NCBI RefSeq assembly: GCF_030687395.1
Contig: NZ_CP117430.1
Location: 868,001 to 932,000 of the forward strand
Direction: 5' to 3'
DNA: 64,000 nt
Source: Pseudomonas wuhanensis
Lineage (GTDB): Bacteria; Pseudomonadota; Gammaproteobacteria; Pseudomonadales; Pseudomonadaceae
This document shows, piece by piece, positions 26,596 to 36,162 of the stretch. Under the pieces are notes generated by a model that saw only the letters and a program-made list of their open reading frames with translations, ran no database searches and was not told the DNA's origin. How positions within the stretch are numbered: position 1 is the first letter of the stretch; every line of letters starts with the position of its first letter. The translations under genes were made by a program, and so were the position numbers.

Positions 26596-27300
26596 TCAAC
26601 TGCCGAGGTTATCGTCCGGAATGTTCAGCTCGATGCCCATCCGCTGCCCTTCCCGCAGGATGTGCCGACGCATCTGGGCGCTGGCCTGGGCGCTGTTTTT
26701 GCTACGGATAGCTCGCACGACGGCTTCGTTTTCTTCAAGGCGTTCAGCCAGATGCTCAGGCGAATTGCGCAGCACGTCGGCGCTTTGCTTGAGGGCGTTG
26801 CTGGTTTGCTGCACCACGCTCTGGAAAATCGGGTTCGAGGTCAGGGCGAACAGCTCCTCGTGGAACGCGATGTAGGCGTTCACGCCCGCCTCGCTGTCGT
26901 TGGCCTCAAGGGCTTCGCGCATGTCCATCAGGGTCAGGCGCAGTTGCCCGACTTCCTTGCTGCTGATGGACTGCGCCACCAGGCCGACGATGAACGGTTC
27001 GAGGGTGTAGCGCAGTTGCAGCACGTCTTCCAGGCTGGCCCCGGCTACCGCGCTGTCGTGGCTTTGGCTGTCGCTGACGCTGGCCTCCAGCACCACCACG
27101 CCTTTGCCCGGCATGGAACGCACCAGCCCGAGGGTTTCCAGCACGATGACTGCTTCGCGCAGGCTCGGGCGGCTGATGCCCAGTTGTTCGGCCAGTTCAC
27201 GCTGGCCCGGCAGCATTTCGCCGGAACGCCACTGACCGCGGGCCAGTGCGGCCCGAAGTTTTTCTACGACTGAATTTACAACGGTTGACGAGGTAATCAC
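26596..27300 (-). CDS. GntR/FCD-family transcriptional regulator (first of pair)
   Basis: 234 residues. I take the GTG at 27300 (VITSSTVVNSVVEKLRAAL), which has GGAG 7 bases upstream; an ATG at 27348 would add 16 residues. Features: N-terminal HTH (LPGQRELAEQLGISRPSLREAVIVLETLGLV, residues about 30-60), then FCD domain with metal-binding-like arginine/histidine positions (LQLRYTLEPFIV, FHEELFALTSN, MRRHI). The placement just after dctA suggests it controls that carrier. Two related operator-like palindromes precede dctA at 28736 and 28811. Confidence 0.88.
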   Translation of the reverse strand: MITSSTVVNSVVEKLRAALARGQWRSGEMLPGQRELAEQLGISRPSLREAVIVLETLGLVRSMPGKGVVVLEASVSDSQSHDSAVAGASLEDVLQLRYTLEPFIVGLVAQSISSKEVGQLRLTLMDMREALEANDSEAGVNAYIAFHEELFALTSNPIFQSVVQQTSNALKQSADVLRNSPEHLAERLEENEAVVRAIRSKNSAQASAQMRRHILREGQRMGIELNIPDDNLGS

Positions 27301-27353
27301 TGTTCGCTCCAAGTCGCGATAAATGTGCCTGCCCTTGAGCAGGCACACGTTGT

Positions 27354-28667
27354 TTAAAATTCCTGCTGATGCGCCGGGACAACCGGTTTTCTCGGCTGGA
27401 AGGTATATCCCACTTGGCCGGAAAGTACTTTGTTTGCCCGTTGGATATCGATGTCCTTTTCCCAGCGAGCGATGGCCACCGTGGCGACGCAGTTACCAAT
27501 CAAATTGGTCACCGCCCGGCCGATGCCCATGAACCAGTCCACTGCCAATACAAGCACCAGGCCGACCACCGGAATCGCCGGGATCGCCGTCAGTGTCGCC
27601 GCGAGAATCACCAGCGCCGAGCCGGGAATTCCGTGGGCACCTTTGGAGGTGATCAGCGACACCAGCAGAATCGTCAGCAGGTCAGTCATGGCCAGCGGCG
27701 TACCGGTGGCATTGGCGATGAACACAATGGCCAAGGTCAGATAGATCGAAAAACCATCAAGGTTGAACGAATACCCGGTCGGAATCACCAGCCCCACCGT
27801 GGAGCTGCCGATGCCCAGATGCTCAAGCTTGCGCATGATTTGTGGCAGCACGGCGTCGGAAGAAGCGGTGCCCATGACGATCATCAGTTCTTCGCGCAGG
27901 TACTTGAGCAGCGGCCACATCTTCAGGCCCGAAAGGCGCATCACCAGGCCGAGAATCAACGTCACAAACGCCACACAGGTCAGATAAAACAAGCCGACCA
28001 AACTGCCCAAGTGATGCAACGAATCCAAGCCATATTTGCTGGTGGTGAAAGCGATGGCGCCGAACACGCCGATCGGCGCCAGGCGCACGATCATGCCCAT
28101 GATGCGGAAGATCACGTGGCTCAGCTCATTGATCAGCCGGGAAATACCCGACGCCGCTTCGCCCACCAGGTTCAGCGCGCTGCCGAACAGCACCGAAAAC
28201 AGCAGGACTTGCAGAATGTTGTTCTCCGCGAAGGCGCCGATCACCGAAGTCGGGATCAGGTTCATCAGGAACTGGGTGGTGGTGTGCATGTGCTGACCGC
28301 GCTGGGCAATGTCGCCGATGTCGGCGGCGGAGAGCTGGTCCAGATGAATGTTCGCGCCGCTGCCAATGCCGGTCGTGAAGGCGAACACCAGGCCGATCAC
28401 CAAGGCGATGGTGGTCAGTATTTCGAAGTAGATCACCGATTTCAGGCCGATGCGTCCGACCTTCTTCAAGTCGCCGGCACCGCTGATGCCGCTGACCACT
28501 ACGCAGAACACGATCAAGCCAATGAGCATCTTGATCAGTTTGATGAAACCGTCGCCGAGGGGTTTGAGTTGGGCGGAGTATTCAGGAAGGGCCAGCCCGC
28601 AGACGATGCCGAGCACCAGTCCGAGAACCACTTGAAGGAAGATTGAACGCGAGCACCATCTGAGCAT
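27354..28667 (-). CDS. Dicarboxylate/amino acid:cation symporter (DctA type)
   Basis: 437 residues of the DAACS (DctA/GltP) family. Membrane signatures are visible: FIKLIKMLIGLIVFCVVVSGISG, AIAFTTSKYGLDSL, MGTASSDAVLPQIMRKLEHLG and GYSFNLDGFSIYLTLAIVFIANATG, the core substrate-binding region. It is a proton- or sodium-driven inner-membrane carrier for C4-dicarboxylates or related acids; the substrate is not decided. Gene order carrier-GntR-GntR suggests local control. GC content and codon use are normal for the chromosome, unlike the flanking lanthipeptide and paralogue genes. Confidence 0.9.
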   Translation of the reverse strand: MLRWCSRSIFLQVVLGLVLGIVCGLALPEYSAQLKPLGDGFIKLIKMLIGLIVFCVVVSGISGAGDLKKVGRIGLKSVIYFEILTTIALVIGLVFAFTTGIGSGANIHLDQLSAADIGDIAQRGQHMHTTTQFLMNLIPTSVIGAFAENNILQVLLFSVLFGSALNLVGEAASGISRLINELSHVIFRIMGMIVRLAPIGVFGAIAFTTSKYGLDSLHHLGSLVGLFYLTCVAFVTLILGLVMRLSGLKMWPLLKYLREELMIVMGTASSDAVLPQIMRKLEHLGIGSSTVGLVIPTGYSFNLDGFSIYLTLAIVFIANATGTPLAMTDLLTILLVSLITSKGAHGIPGSALVILAATLTAIPAIPVVGLVLVLAVDWFMGIGRAVTNLIGNCVATVAIARWEKDIDIQRANKVLSGQVGYTFQPRKPVVPAHQQEF

Positions 28668-28735
28668 GGGAGGAATCCTGGTCGGTGTCCTGGCTGCCGT
28701 GCGCGAGACGCATCAGATTCAGGACTTAATTATTG

Positions 28736-28755
28736 TGGTCTTACCGGTATGTCCA
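28736..28755. promoter_or_regulatory. GntR-type operator 1 upstream of dctA gene
   Basis: TGGTCTTACCGGTATGTCCA is a palindrome centred on ACCGGT with 16 of 20 positions pairing. Sites of this kind are usual for FCD-type GntR proteins. It lies 69 bases upstream of the carrier's start. Confidence 0.6.
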
Positions 28756-28810
28756 GTGCAGGCGCAGTCTACGCTGGTTTTTTCAGGATTACAAGGGGAA
28801 ACAGAAAAAT

Positions 28811-28830
28811 TGGCATGACCGGTCTGACCA
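28811..28830. promoter_or_regulatory. GntR-type operator 2 upstream of dctA gene
   Basis: TGGCATGACCGGTCTGACCA. Its reverse complement shares TGGTC, the central ACCGGT and the final CCA with the site at 28736; the centres are 75 bases apart, about seven helix turns, suggesting loop formation or two dimers. The rest of the gap to 29073 shows nothing I can name. Confidence 0.55.
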
Positions 28831-29073
28831 GTGGCGATGGTCCTGTAGAAGCGGTGTCGGTTTAACATCATTTCTGTTTTGGGATCTTCAACTCAGATGG
28901 CTGTGCTGATGCTGACGACTTGAGGCATTTAGAGGCCCCCCGGTGTGTTTGTACCCTTGTGTCCGCATGTGCTCAGGCATGCGTTCCTTGTGAACGCATG
29001 CTCGTTAAGTCTGATACTCGTGAAGAGCGTTTATGGTGAGGCATTGGGTGGAAGGACTTCCAGTTCTGTGTCC

Positions 29074-29628
29074 TTAATAAGGTACATTGCGCTGAAGGAT
29101 GTTTAGCTTGAAGTCCAGAATGGCTGAACTGCGATTTTGGTTGATGCGAACGAATGTGCCAACCTTGGAATCATATGGGTTGCGGCTGAGTCCTGCTCGT
29201 AGCAGATTACCGCCTCGTGTTTGTATTCTTACAGTAGGCGTGTCGTTGTCGAGTTGATCCAGTGTGATGATTTTGCCCTTGGCATCCAGCAGGTTGAATG
29301 TCGTCTGGTCCCCATCGTTGGGTGTATAGGCATTTAAAAAATCGTTGTTCTCGTTGCTCAGTGTCATGTAGTAATACACACCGTGGGTAAAGATATACAG
29401 TGTGTAGTAGTCGTTCAGACACCTGAAGTAAAAGGTTAATGCGTCTGGGGCAATCTCGGGCTTTAAGAAAAGGTAGTCAGAAACATCCGTGTAGTGATCG
29501 AAACTGAAAAATTCGTAGTCCGGTCTTTTTGTGCGAATGGTTTTACCGTATGTCAACTTTGGGAAGTGGGGAGATCCAAAGCGTGTACTTAAAGTCGCAG
29601 TAAAGGATTTTTCCTGATCGGTGCTCAT
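29074..29628 (-). CDS. Unknown protein, paralogue A of a tandem pair
   Basis: 184 residues; not recognised. It has no signal peptide and no membrane segment. Blocks shared with the next gene are KSFTATL near the start, LTFYFRCLNDYYTLYI at about 64-79, TTFNLLDAKGKIITLDQL, and a glycine/basic stretch near the C terminus (NPYDSKVGTFVRI versus APYSYLAEIEK). The pattern of alternating hydrophobic residues predicts mostly beta structure. GC is near 45 percent over the gene. AAGGTACAAAC precedes the start. A lectin-like, binding or toxin role is possible but not shown. Confidence 0.65.
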   Translation of the reverse strand: MSTDQEKSFTATLSTRFGSPHFPKLTYGKTIRTKRPDYEFFSFDHYTDVSDYLFLKPEIAPDALTFYFRCLNDYYTLYIFTHGVYYYMTLSNENNDFLNAYTPNDGDQTTFNLLDAKGKIITLDQLDNDTPTVRIQTRGGNLLRAGLSRNPYDSKVGTFVRINQNRSSAILDFKLNILQRNVPY

Positions 29629-29714
29629 GTTTGTACCTTGATGGTTGGGGGATCGACCAGCAATCGCTGTGGTGCCTGTATGACGATGCCGCAGGCGTTG
29701 TTCCCGGCGGCCTC

Positions 29715-30287
29715 TCAGATTTCGTCAGGGTTGCTCAGGAAGGAGGCGTTGCGCTCGATAATGCGTAGCTTGAACACCACGCCTTGCTTCTCGATCTCGG
29801 CTAGATAGCTGTAGGGTGCTCCCTTGCGACGGAGAGCGCCGATGTGCCCCGAGTTTCGAGCCTTAAGCCGGACTCTGTGAATATCATTTGGCATGTCTTC
29901 CAGCGTCATGATGTTGTTTTGACTGCCCAGGATATTGAAAGAAGTGGTGTCGCTGCCCGCGGGAAGAAATGCGCCAAGCACTCCCGCGGAATCCTTGCTT
30001 ATACAATGCCCTGTATAGGGGTCGTGAGAACGGATGTATAAGGTGTAATAGTCGTTAGTGCATCGGAAGTAGAGGGTTAATGGCGCAATGGCCTCTATTT
30101 CTTCTTGTGCGCGACTGCCCAGTAAGTGAGAGTCGTTGCGTGTTGTTGGGGTGCCAGTATAGAAGCCGCCACTGGCGAATGTGTCGAATCGAATGGCTGG
30201 ATTTCCATGCAGAGTCTGCAGGAACTCTACATATCGGTTATCCAGTTCCAGTGTTGCAATGAATGATTTTTGTCGGTTGGTAGTCAT
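29715..30287 (-). CDS. Unknown protein, paralogue B of a tandem pair
   Basis: 190 residues; not recognised. It aligns with paralogue A across the length (KSFIATLEL, LTLYFRCTNDYYTLYIRSHD, TSFNILGSQNNIMTLEDM, RRKGAPYSYL) and lies 86 bases upstream of it on the same strand, so the two arose by duplication and are probably co-transcribed. AAGGACGACTTT precedes the ATG. As with A there is no export signal and GC is low. The retained RCxNDYYTLYI block is the best probe for distant relatives. Confidence 0.65.
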   Translation of the reverse strand: MTTNRQKSFIATLELDNRYVEFLQTLHGNPAIRFDTFASGGFYTGTPTTRNDSHLLGSRAQEEIEAIAPLTLYFRCTNDYYTLYIRSHDPYTGHCISKDSAGVLGAFLPAGSDTTSFNILGSQNNIMTLEDMPNDIHRVRLKARNSGHIGALRRKGAPYSYLAEIEKQGVVFKLRIIERNASFLSNPDEI

Positions 30288-30465
30288 AAAGTCGTCCTTG
30301 GCTTTATTGGTGTGATTGCAGTCGGATAGTAATCGTTTTTGTAGGGTTGAAGTGGCTGTTATGTATTTCTATATGTTGGTTGTTTTGTTTTTGTTAAGTG
30401 TTTAAATAAGCAATCAATCGGTAAGCAATGGGCGAGTGTATAGATAATATGGGTAAAATTGCAGG

Positions 30466-30496
30466 CGAAAAAAAACCCGGCTGATCAGCCGGGTTT
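30466..30496 (-). terminator. glyA terminator
   Basis: AAACCCGGCTGATCAGCCGGGTTT is a perfect palindrome. On the minus strand it comes 20 bases after the glyA stop and is followed by eight T, a textbook Rho-independent terminator. The gap from 30288 to 30465 shows no gene. Confidence 0.9.
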
Positions 30497-30516
30497 CTTT
30501 ATGTTACGAGTTGCAA

Positions 30517-31770
30517 TTAAGCGCCATACACCGGCAGCTTCTTGCAGATAGCCTTGACCTTCTCACGAACGGCATCGATCACCGCTTCGTTGTTCAGGTC
30601 AGCCAGGATGTCGCAGATCCAGCCGGCCAGTTCTTTGCACTCTGCTTCCTTGAAGCCGCGAGTGGTCACTGCCGGTGTACCGAAACGCAGACCGGAGGTG
30701 ACGAACGGGGAGCGTGGATCGTTCGGTACCGAGTTCTTGTTCACGGTGATGAACGCTTTGCCCAGTGCGGCATCGGCGTCTTTACCGGAGATTTCCTGCT
30801 TGATCAGCGACAGCAGGAACAGGTGGTTCTGAGTACCGCCCGACACCACGTCGAAACCGCGCTCGATGAACACGCCGGCCATGGCCTGGGCGTTTTTCAC
30901 CACTTGTTGCTGGTAGGCCTTGAACTCAGGCTGCAGCGCTTCCTTGAAGCAGATCGCCTTGGCAGCGATCACGTGCTCCAGCGGGCCGCCCTGGGCGCCC
31001 GGGAATACCGCGGAGTTCAGCTTCTTCTCGATGTCGGCGTTGGCGCGAGCCAGGATCAGACCGCCACGTGGACCGCGCAGGGTCTTGTGCGTGGTGGTGG
31101 TCACGACGTCAGCGAATGGAACCGGGTTCGGGTAGACGCCAGCGGCGACCAGACCGGCCACGTGAGCCATGTCGACGAACAGGTAAGCGCCAACTTTGTC
31201 AGCGATAGCGCGAAAGCGCGGGAAGTCGAGGATCTGCGAGTAGGCAGAGAAACCGGCCACGATCATTTTTGGCTTGTGTTCAACCGCCAGACGCTCGACT
31301 TCGTCGTAGTCGATCAGGCCGTTGGCGTCGATGCCGTACTGAACAGCGTTGTACAGCTTGCCGGAGGACGAAACGCTGGCACCGTGGGTCAGGTGACCGC
31401 CGTGGGCCAGGCTCATGCCCAGAATAGTGTCGCCCGCTTGCAGCAGGGCCAGGTAAACGGCGCTGTTGGCTTGGGAACCGGCGTGTGGCTGAACGTTGGC
31501 GTAATCGGCGCCGAACAATTCTTTGGCGCGGTCGATGGCCAGTTGCTCAACCACGTCGACGAACTCGCAACCACCGTAGTAGCGCTTGCCCGGATAACCT
31601 TCGGCGTACTTGTTGGTCAGTACCGAGCCTTGAGCTTCCATCACCGCTGGGCTGGTGTAGTTTTCCGAAGCGATCAGCTCGATGTGTTCTTCCTGGCGCT
31701 GAGCTTCTTGCTCCATGGCGGCAAAAAGGTCGGCGTCGTACTTGGCAATAGTCAAATCACGGCTGAACAT
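30517..31770 (-). CDS. glyA: Serine hydroxymethyltransferase
   Basis: 417 residues, starting [16 protein letters not shown] (the upstream ATG at 31782 is inferior). It interconverts serine and glycine with tetrahydrofolate and feeds one-carbon metabolism. PLP enzyme landmarks: [21 protein letters not shown], the glycine-rich [17 protein letters not shown], and the PLP lysine in [16 protein letters not shown]. Pseudomonads often have several glyA copies, so this may be one of a set. It is a single-gene unit closed by the terminator at 30466. Confidence 0.96.
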   Translation of the reverse strand: MFSRDLTIAKYDADLFAAMEQEAQRQEEHIELIASENYTSPAVMEAQGSVLTNKYAEGYPGKRYYGGCEFVDVVEQLAIDRAKELFGADYANVQPHAGSQANSAVYLALLQAGDTILGMSLAHGGHLTHGASVSSSGKLYNAVQYGIDANGLIDYDEVERLAVEHKPKMIVAGFSAYSQILDFPRFRAIADKVGAYLFVDMAHVAGLVAAGVYPNPVPFADVVTTTTHKTLRGPRGGLILARANADIEKKLNSAVFPGAQGGPLEHVIAAKAICFKEALQPEFKAYQQQVVKNAQAMAGVFIERGFDVVSGGTQNHLFLLSLIKQEISGKDADAALGKAFITVNKNSVPNDPRSPFVTSGLRFGTPAVTTRGFKEAECKELAGWICDILADLNNEAVIDAVREKVKAICKKLPVYGA

Positions 31771-31910
31771 GGCGGTCCTCAAGGATCGGGGGCAGAAAAG
31801 GGAGGCATTCTAACCCAATGGGTTTTAGATGGCATATGAAAGGACATCATGTCGCAGACAAGTGGTGTTCATGCGCGGGATTTATGGTGTCCAGGCTGGC
31901 CAGTGTCAGG

Positions 31911-32023
31911 TGATCGTTCCCACGCTCTGCGTGGGAATGCCTCATTGGAGGCTCTGCGTCCGCTTCGGCATGTGACGCGGAGCGTCACGGGCTACATTCC
32001 CACGCAGAGCGTGGGAACGATCA
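31911..32023. repeat. Large inverted repeat with GTTCCCACGC ends
   Basis: Left edge TGATCGTTCCCACGCTCTGC matches, in inverse, the right edge GCAGAGCGTGGGAACGATCA; inside is a further short inverted section. This is a second repeat family common in fluorescent pseudomonads, and unlike the REP doublets in this window. It lies between glyA and morA. Confidence 0.8.
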
Positions 32024-32027
32024 AGCT

Positions 32028-35000
32028 TCAGTCGAGCATGAACAACGCATCATTGCTGAATTGCGCCTCAAACCGACTCGCCGGCATGGGTCGTCCAAAC
32101 AGATACCCCTGAACCTCATCGCAACCATGCTCACGCAGGAAGTCGAGCTGCTCGTGGGTTTCCACGCCTTCGGCGATCACCGCCAGATTGAGGCTGTGGG
32201 CCATGGCGATGATTGCCCGGGCAATTTGCGCATCCTGTTCACCCGAGGGCAGGCCATCGACGAAGGTACGGTCGATTTTCAGCACATCGATCGGGAATTG
32301 CTTGAGGTAGTTGAGCGATGAATAACCGGTGCCGAAGTCATCGACTGCGATGCTCAGGCCGAGGTTTTTCAACCCGGCGAGGATCTGCATCGCCTCACTG
32401 ACTTCGCGCATCAGGATACTTTCAGTCAACTCCAGCTCAAGGCACGCCGGCGGCAGGCCGGTTTCCTTGAGGATGGTGGCGATCCGGGTGCCGAGTTGCC
32501 CGTCGGAGAACTGCCGGGCCGAAATATTCACCGAAACCTTTGGCACCCGCACCTTGGTCTGGTGCCAGGTCTTGAGCTGACTGCAGGCTTCGCTGATCAC
32601 CCAGTCGCCGACGTCCACCACCAGCCCGAGCTCTTCGAGCACCGGAATGAAATCCCCCGGCGGCACCAGACCGCGTCGTGGGTGGCGCCAGCGCAGCAGG
32701 GCTTCGGCGCCGGTCAGACGCTTGCCGTCGCCACTGAATTGCGGCTGGTAGTACAGCACGAATTCGTTTTGTTCCAAGGCATGACGCAAGTCGCTTTCCA
32801 GCTCCAGACGTTCCAGGGCGCTGGCGTTCATGTCGGCCTGATAGAACTGGAAGTTGTTCTTGCCGCGCTCCTTGGCGTGGTACATCGCGGTGTCGGCGTT
32901 CTTCATCAGCTGACTGAGTTCGCTACCGTCCTGAGGACTCAGGGCGATGCCGATACTGGCAGTGACAAAAAACTCGCGGCCTTCCAGCACGAACGGCTTC
33001 ACCAGGCTGGCGAGGATCTGTTCGGCCACATGAATTGCCCGGTTCAGCGCGATCTCCCGGTTGACCCGCGGTTGCAGCAGCAACGTGAACTCATCGCCAC
33101 CCATGCGCGCCACGGTGTCGTCATCGTCGACGCAACCGAGCAGGCGTGTGGCCATTTCCTTGAGCATACGGTCGCCGGCGGCGTGGCCCAGGGAGTCGTT
33201 GATCGGCTTGAAACGGTCGAGGTCGAGGAACATCAGCACCACCCAGGACTTCTGCCGCTCAGCCGATTGCAGCGCGGTGTGCAGGCGATCCTGGAACAGC
33301 GTGCGGTTGGGCAGGTGGGTCAGGGCGTCGTAATAGGCGAGGCGGTGAATCCGTTGCTCACTGGCCTTGCGCTCGCTGATGTCGCTGAAGAAACACACGT
33401 AGCTGGCCAGATCGCCTTCATCGTCGAGCACCGCTGTAATCCCGACCCAGGCCGGGTAATGCTCGCCGTTGCGACGCTTGAGCCAGACTTCGCCTTCCCA
33501 GGTGCTGTGCTGATGCAATTGCTTGAGCACATAGCGCAGATGGGCTTCCTGCTGCTCATCGACGGTGAGCATGTTCGGCAACTGGTCGAGGACCTGGGCC
33601 ACCGCATAGCCGCTGACGCGACTGAAAGCCTCGTTGGCCTGGACGATGTAGCCGGCCGGGTCAGTGATCAGAATCGCCGAGGTCGAGTGCTCGAATACCG
33701 TGGCCGCCATGCGCAGGTCTTTCTCGGCTCGACGTTGCTGGCTGATGTCGCGGCCGACCCCGAGCACACCTTCGAAGGCACCGTGTTCGTCCCAGACCAG
33801 CACCAGGCGCAACTCGATAGGGATCTTGCGTCCGTCGGCCCGCAGGCAGTCGAACAGAAACAGCTGGGTCTGCACCTGGCTGCGTAGCAGCGCCAGTTGT
33901 TCGGGTTTATCCAGCGCTTTGCTGACCCGGTCCATCAGGCTGTAGATGCCGGTCAGTTGTTGCGGATTGGCGATGGTCGATTGCCATCCGTTCTGGAATA
34001 TCCAGTCGGCGTCAAAGCCCAGCACGGCTTGAACTGAGGGGCTGACGTAGTTGAGCGACATCTTGCTGTCGGTGGAGAAAATTACGTCACTGATGCTTTC
34101 GGCGAGCATCCGGTAGCGTTGCTCGCTGTCGCGCAGGGACTCACTGGCTTCGATCTGCTCGGTGATGTCCTTGGCCACGCCAATGATGCGCGTAACCTGA
34201 TCGTGTTTGTCCCGCGCCAGGGCCTGCTCGCGAATATCGAAACGCCGCCATTTGCCATCGCGATGGCGGAAGCGCAGCTGGCATTGCATCAGTTGGGTGT
34301 AACCCGCGTGACGTTGGGACTGGCGTGATCGGTGGTAGTAGTCGGCATCCTCGGGGTGCAACAGGATTTCCCAGAAATACTCGCCCATCTGGTGCAGTTC
34401 GGTGCGGTTGTAACCCAGCGTTTGCCCCAGGTGATGGTTGCTGAAGATCATCCGCTGGCTGATCACATCCTGCACATACAGATGATCCGGCACGGTGCGC
34501 ACTACGTCGGACCAGAACCCTTCACGCTCCAGCAGCGACAGCTCGATGAGTTTGCGGCTGGTGATGTCGCTGATGCTAAGGATCACCGCCTTGTAGTCGG
34601 CCTGATCTTCCGGCAGACGCAGCACCAGCCAAAAATGCTGGTCGCGGCCATTGGCGTCCTGAAGCTTGATTTCCAGCTCAAGCTGTTTTTGCTGGTGGAG
34701 CACCGCTTCGAGCACTTGATTGCCGATGGCCGTGCAGTCCAATGGGGAGCCGTCGATCAGCAGTTTCCAGGCTTGATCGCAGGAATTGACATTGAGCAGC
34801 TGCAGGGCGACCTGGTTGACCTCGGTAATGCGCAACTCCTGCAGCAGTTGCTGGCGCTGCTCCGGTGTCTCGAGCCAGGCCTTCAACTGCTCGCTGCTGT
34901 TGAGTTGAGCCCTGTCGAAGATACTTTTGAGCCCGGACAGGTCGAGCACACACAGCGCAACGCCGGTGCCTTCGAAAATGTCCTGATAGCGTCGACGGCC

Positions 35001-35876
35001 TTCATGCAGTTGGCGTTGACGGCGACGAATGTTCAGCAGAGCGATGAACGGCAATAAGGAGAGGGCCAGGCCCAGCAGGCATTTGCCGATGAACGCCGGC
35101 AGCAGGTGTTCGATCACCCGTTGCCGGTCGAACAACCCGCGCAATTGCCAGTCGCTGCTGCTCAAGGGAACTGTCAGCACGCTGTTGGCCAGTTCGTCGG
35201 CTGTCAGCACGGCAGGTTTGGCCGAGGGCTGGGCGTCATCGCGGCTGATGATTTGATGATTGATGCGGTTTTCTACCAGCCACTGGGGGCGGATGCCAAC
35301 GTCACCCTGTTTGGTCAGTGAGGAGAAAAACGTCGGCGTCAGGCGCAGGACCCAATAGCCGCGGGTACTGCCGCTGGCCTGATGCAGGAGCAGGTGCACC
35401 ACCGAACCGTCGTCGGCATTGCTGAAATAATGGGCCTGGGCGCGGCTGCGTTGAACCAGTTCGCTCAGGTAATGGGCATCCGGGCTGTCGGCGGCACTGT
35501 CGCTGAGGATTTTTCCGGAGGGACTGAGCAGCGCCAGGCTGCGCAGGTCGGGCAGCGATTGCTGCAGTTTGCGCAGCAACGCCTGCTGTTCGTCGGGGCT
35601 TTGTGGTTGTTCGATGATCGGTAGCAGGTTCAGGGCGATCTGGGCATTGAGTGCCATGTTGAGGCTGACTTGCGCAGCCAGATCGGCGGAGTAGTCGATG
35701 GTGTACTGGCGCTGGTTTTTCTGGGTTTCGCGAAGCTGATCCAGCAACTGCCAGAACAGCAGTGCGAGCAGCAACAGCACGAGGGTCGCCAGCGCGCCCT
35801 TCAAGGTTCCGCGCAGGGGCGAGCCAGTCGCAGGATTGAGTGCGCTCACGGACGATGGCGGAGAGACATTAGACAA
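32028..35876 (-). CDS. morA: Membrane-bound GGDEF-EAL protein with PAS domains
   Basis: 1282 residues. Layout: an N-terminal membrane helix ([18 protein letters not shown]), a periplasmic sensor region, a second helix near residue 275 ([20 protein letters not shown]), several PAS/PAC domains (blocks ending [36 protein letters not shown]), GGDEF with an intact [12 protein letters not shown] active site, and EAL ([33 protein letters not shown]). It could both make and cleave c-di-GMP. The RxxD inhibitory site next to GGDEF is lost (DDDD). Next to glyA as in P. aeruginosa (PA4601/morA), so I give that name. Confidence 0.9.
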   Translation of the reverse strand: MSNVSPPSSVSALNPATGSPLRGTLKGALATLVLLLLALLFWQLLDQLRETQKNQRQYTIDYSADLAAQVSLNMALNAQIALNLLPIIEQPQSPDEQQALLRKLQQSLPDLRSLALLSPSGKILSDSAADSPDAHYLSELVQRSRAQAHYFSNADDGSVVHLLLHQASGSTRGYWVLRLTPTFFSSLTKQGDVGIRPQWLVENRINHQIISRDDAQPSAKPAVLTADELANSVLTVPLSSSDWQLRGLFDRQRVIEHLLPAFIGKCLLGLALSLLPFIALLNIRRRQRQLHEGRRRYQDIFEGTGVALCVLDLSGLKSIFDRAQLNSSEQLKAWLETPEQRQQLLQELRITEVNQVALQLLNVNSCDQAWKLLIDGSPLDCTAIGNQVLEAVLHQQKQLELEIKLQDANGRDQHFWLVLRLPEDQADYKAVILSISDITSRKLIELSLLEREGFWSDVVRTVPDHLYVQDVISQRMIFSNHHLGQTLGYNRTELHQMGEYFWEILLHPEDADYYHRSRQSQRHAGYTQLMQCQLRFRHRDGKWRRFDIREQALARDKHDQVTRIIGVAKDITEQIEASESLRDSEQRYRMLAESISDVIFSTDSKMSLNYVSPSVQAVLGFDADWIFQNGWQSTIANPQQLTGIYSLMDRVSKALDKPEQLALLRSQVQTQLFLFDCLRADGRKIPIELRLVLVWDEHGAFEGVLGVGRDISQQRRAEKDLRMAATVFEHSTSAILITDPAGYIVQANEAFSRVSGYAVAQVLDQLPNMLTVDEQQEAHLRYVLKQLHQHSTWEGEVWLKRRNGEHYPAWVGITAVLDDEGDLASYVCFFSDISERKASEQRIHRLAYYDALTHLPNRTLFQDRLHTALQSAERQKSWVVLMFLDLDRFKPINDSLGHAAGDRMLKEMATRLLGCVDDDDTVARMGGDEFTLLLQPRVNREIALNRAIHVAEQILASLVKPFVLEGREFFVTASIGIALSPQDGSELSQLMKNADTAMYHAKERGKNNFQFYQADMNASALERLELESDLRHALEQNEFVLYYQPQFSGDGKRLTGAEALLRWRHPRRGLVPPGDFIPVLEELGLVVDVGDWVISEACSQLKTWHQTKVRVPKVSVNISARQFSDGQLGTRIATILKETGLPPACLELELTESILMREVSEAMQILAGLKNLGLSIAVDDFGTGYSSLNYLKQFPIDVLKIDRTFVDGLPSGEQDAQIARAIIAMAHSLNLAVIAEGVETHEQLDFLREHGCDEVQGYLFGRPMPASRFEAQFSNDALFMLD

Positions 35877-36162
35877 ACTGTAATCCTGCGGTTTGGCTGG
35901 ACTGGCGCGACGTGCACTATAAGCCGGACGCCCGAAGGGCGGCTAGCATGCCTTGAGTTGTGGCTAAGTGCCAGTCCCGCTCGGCTGGACTGCCTTCTAT
36001 CAATAAGGTAGCTTTGCCGGTTACGCGGGAGCGTTCCAGCTCCTAGAATCAGGTTTTTTTCAGCGCGCACGCTTTGATACCCATCAAACGAACGACGCGC
36101 ATGGCCTGGCCGGGCATCGCCTGCGCTCCAATCATTCATCAGTCACTGACCCAAGGTTCTCC

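Noticed and set aside
29074..30287. Ribosome-inactivating protein fold for the two paralogues
   Set aside because: The NDYYTLYI block recalls the Tyr of RIPs, but the E-A-x-R catalytic pair is absent and the proteins are too short.
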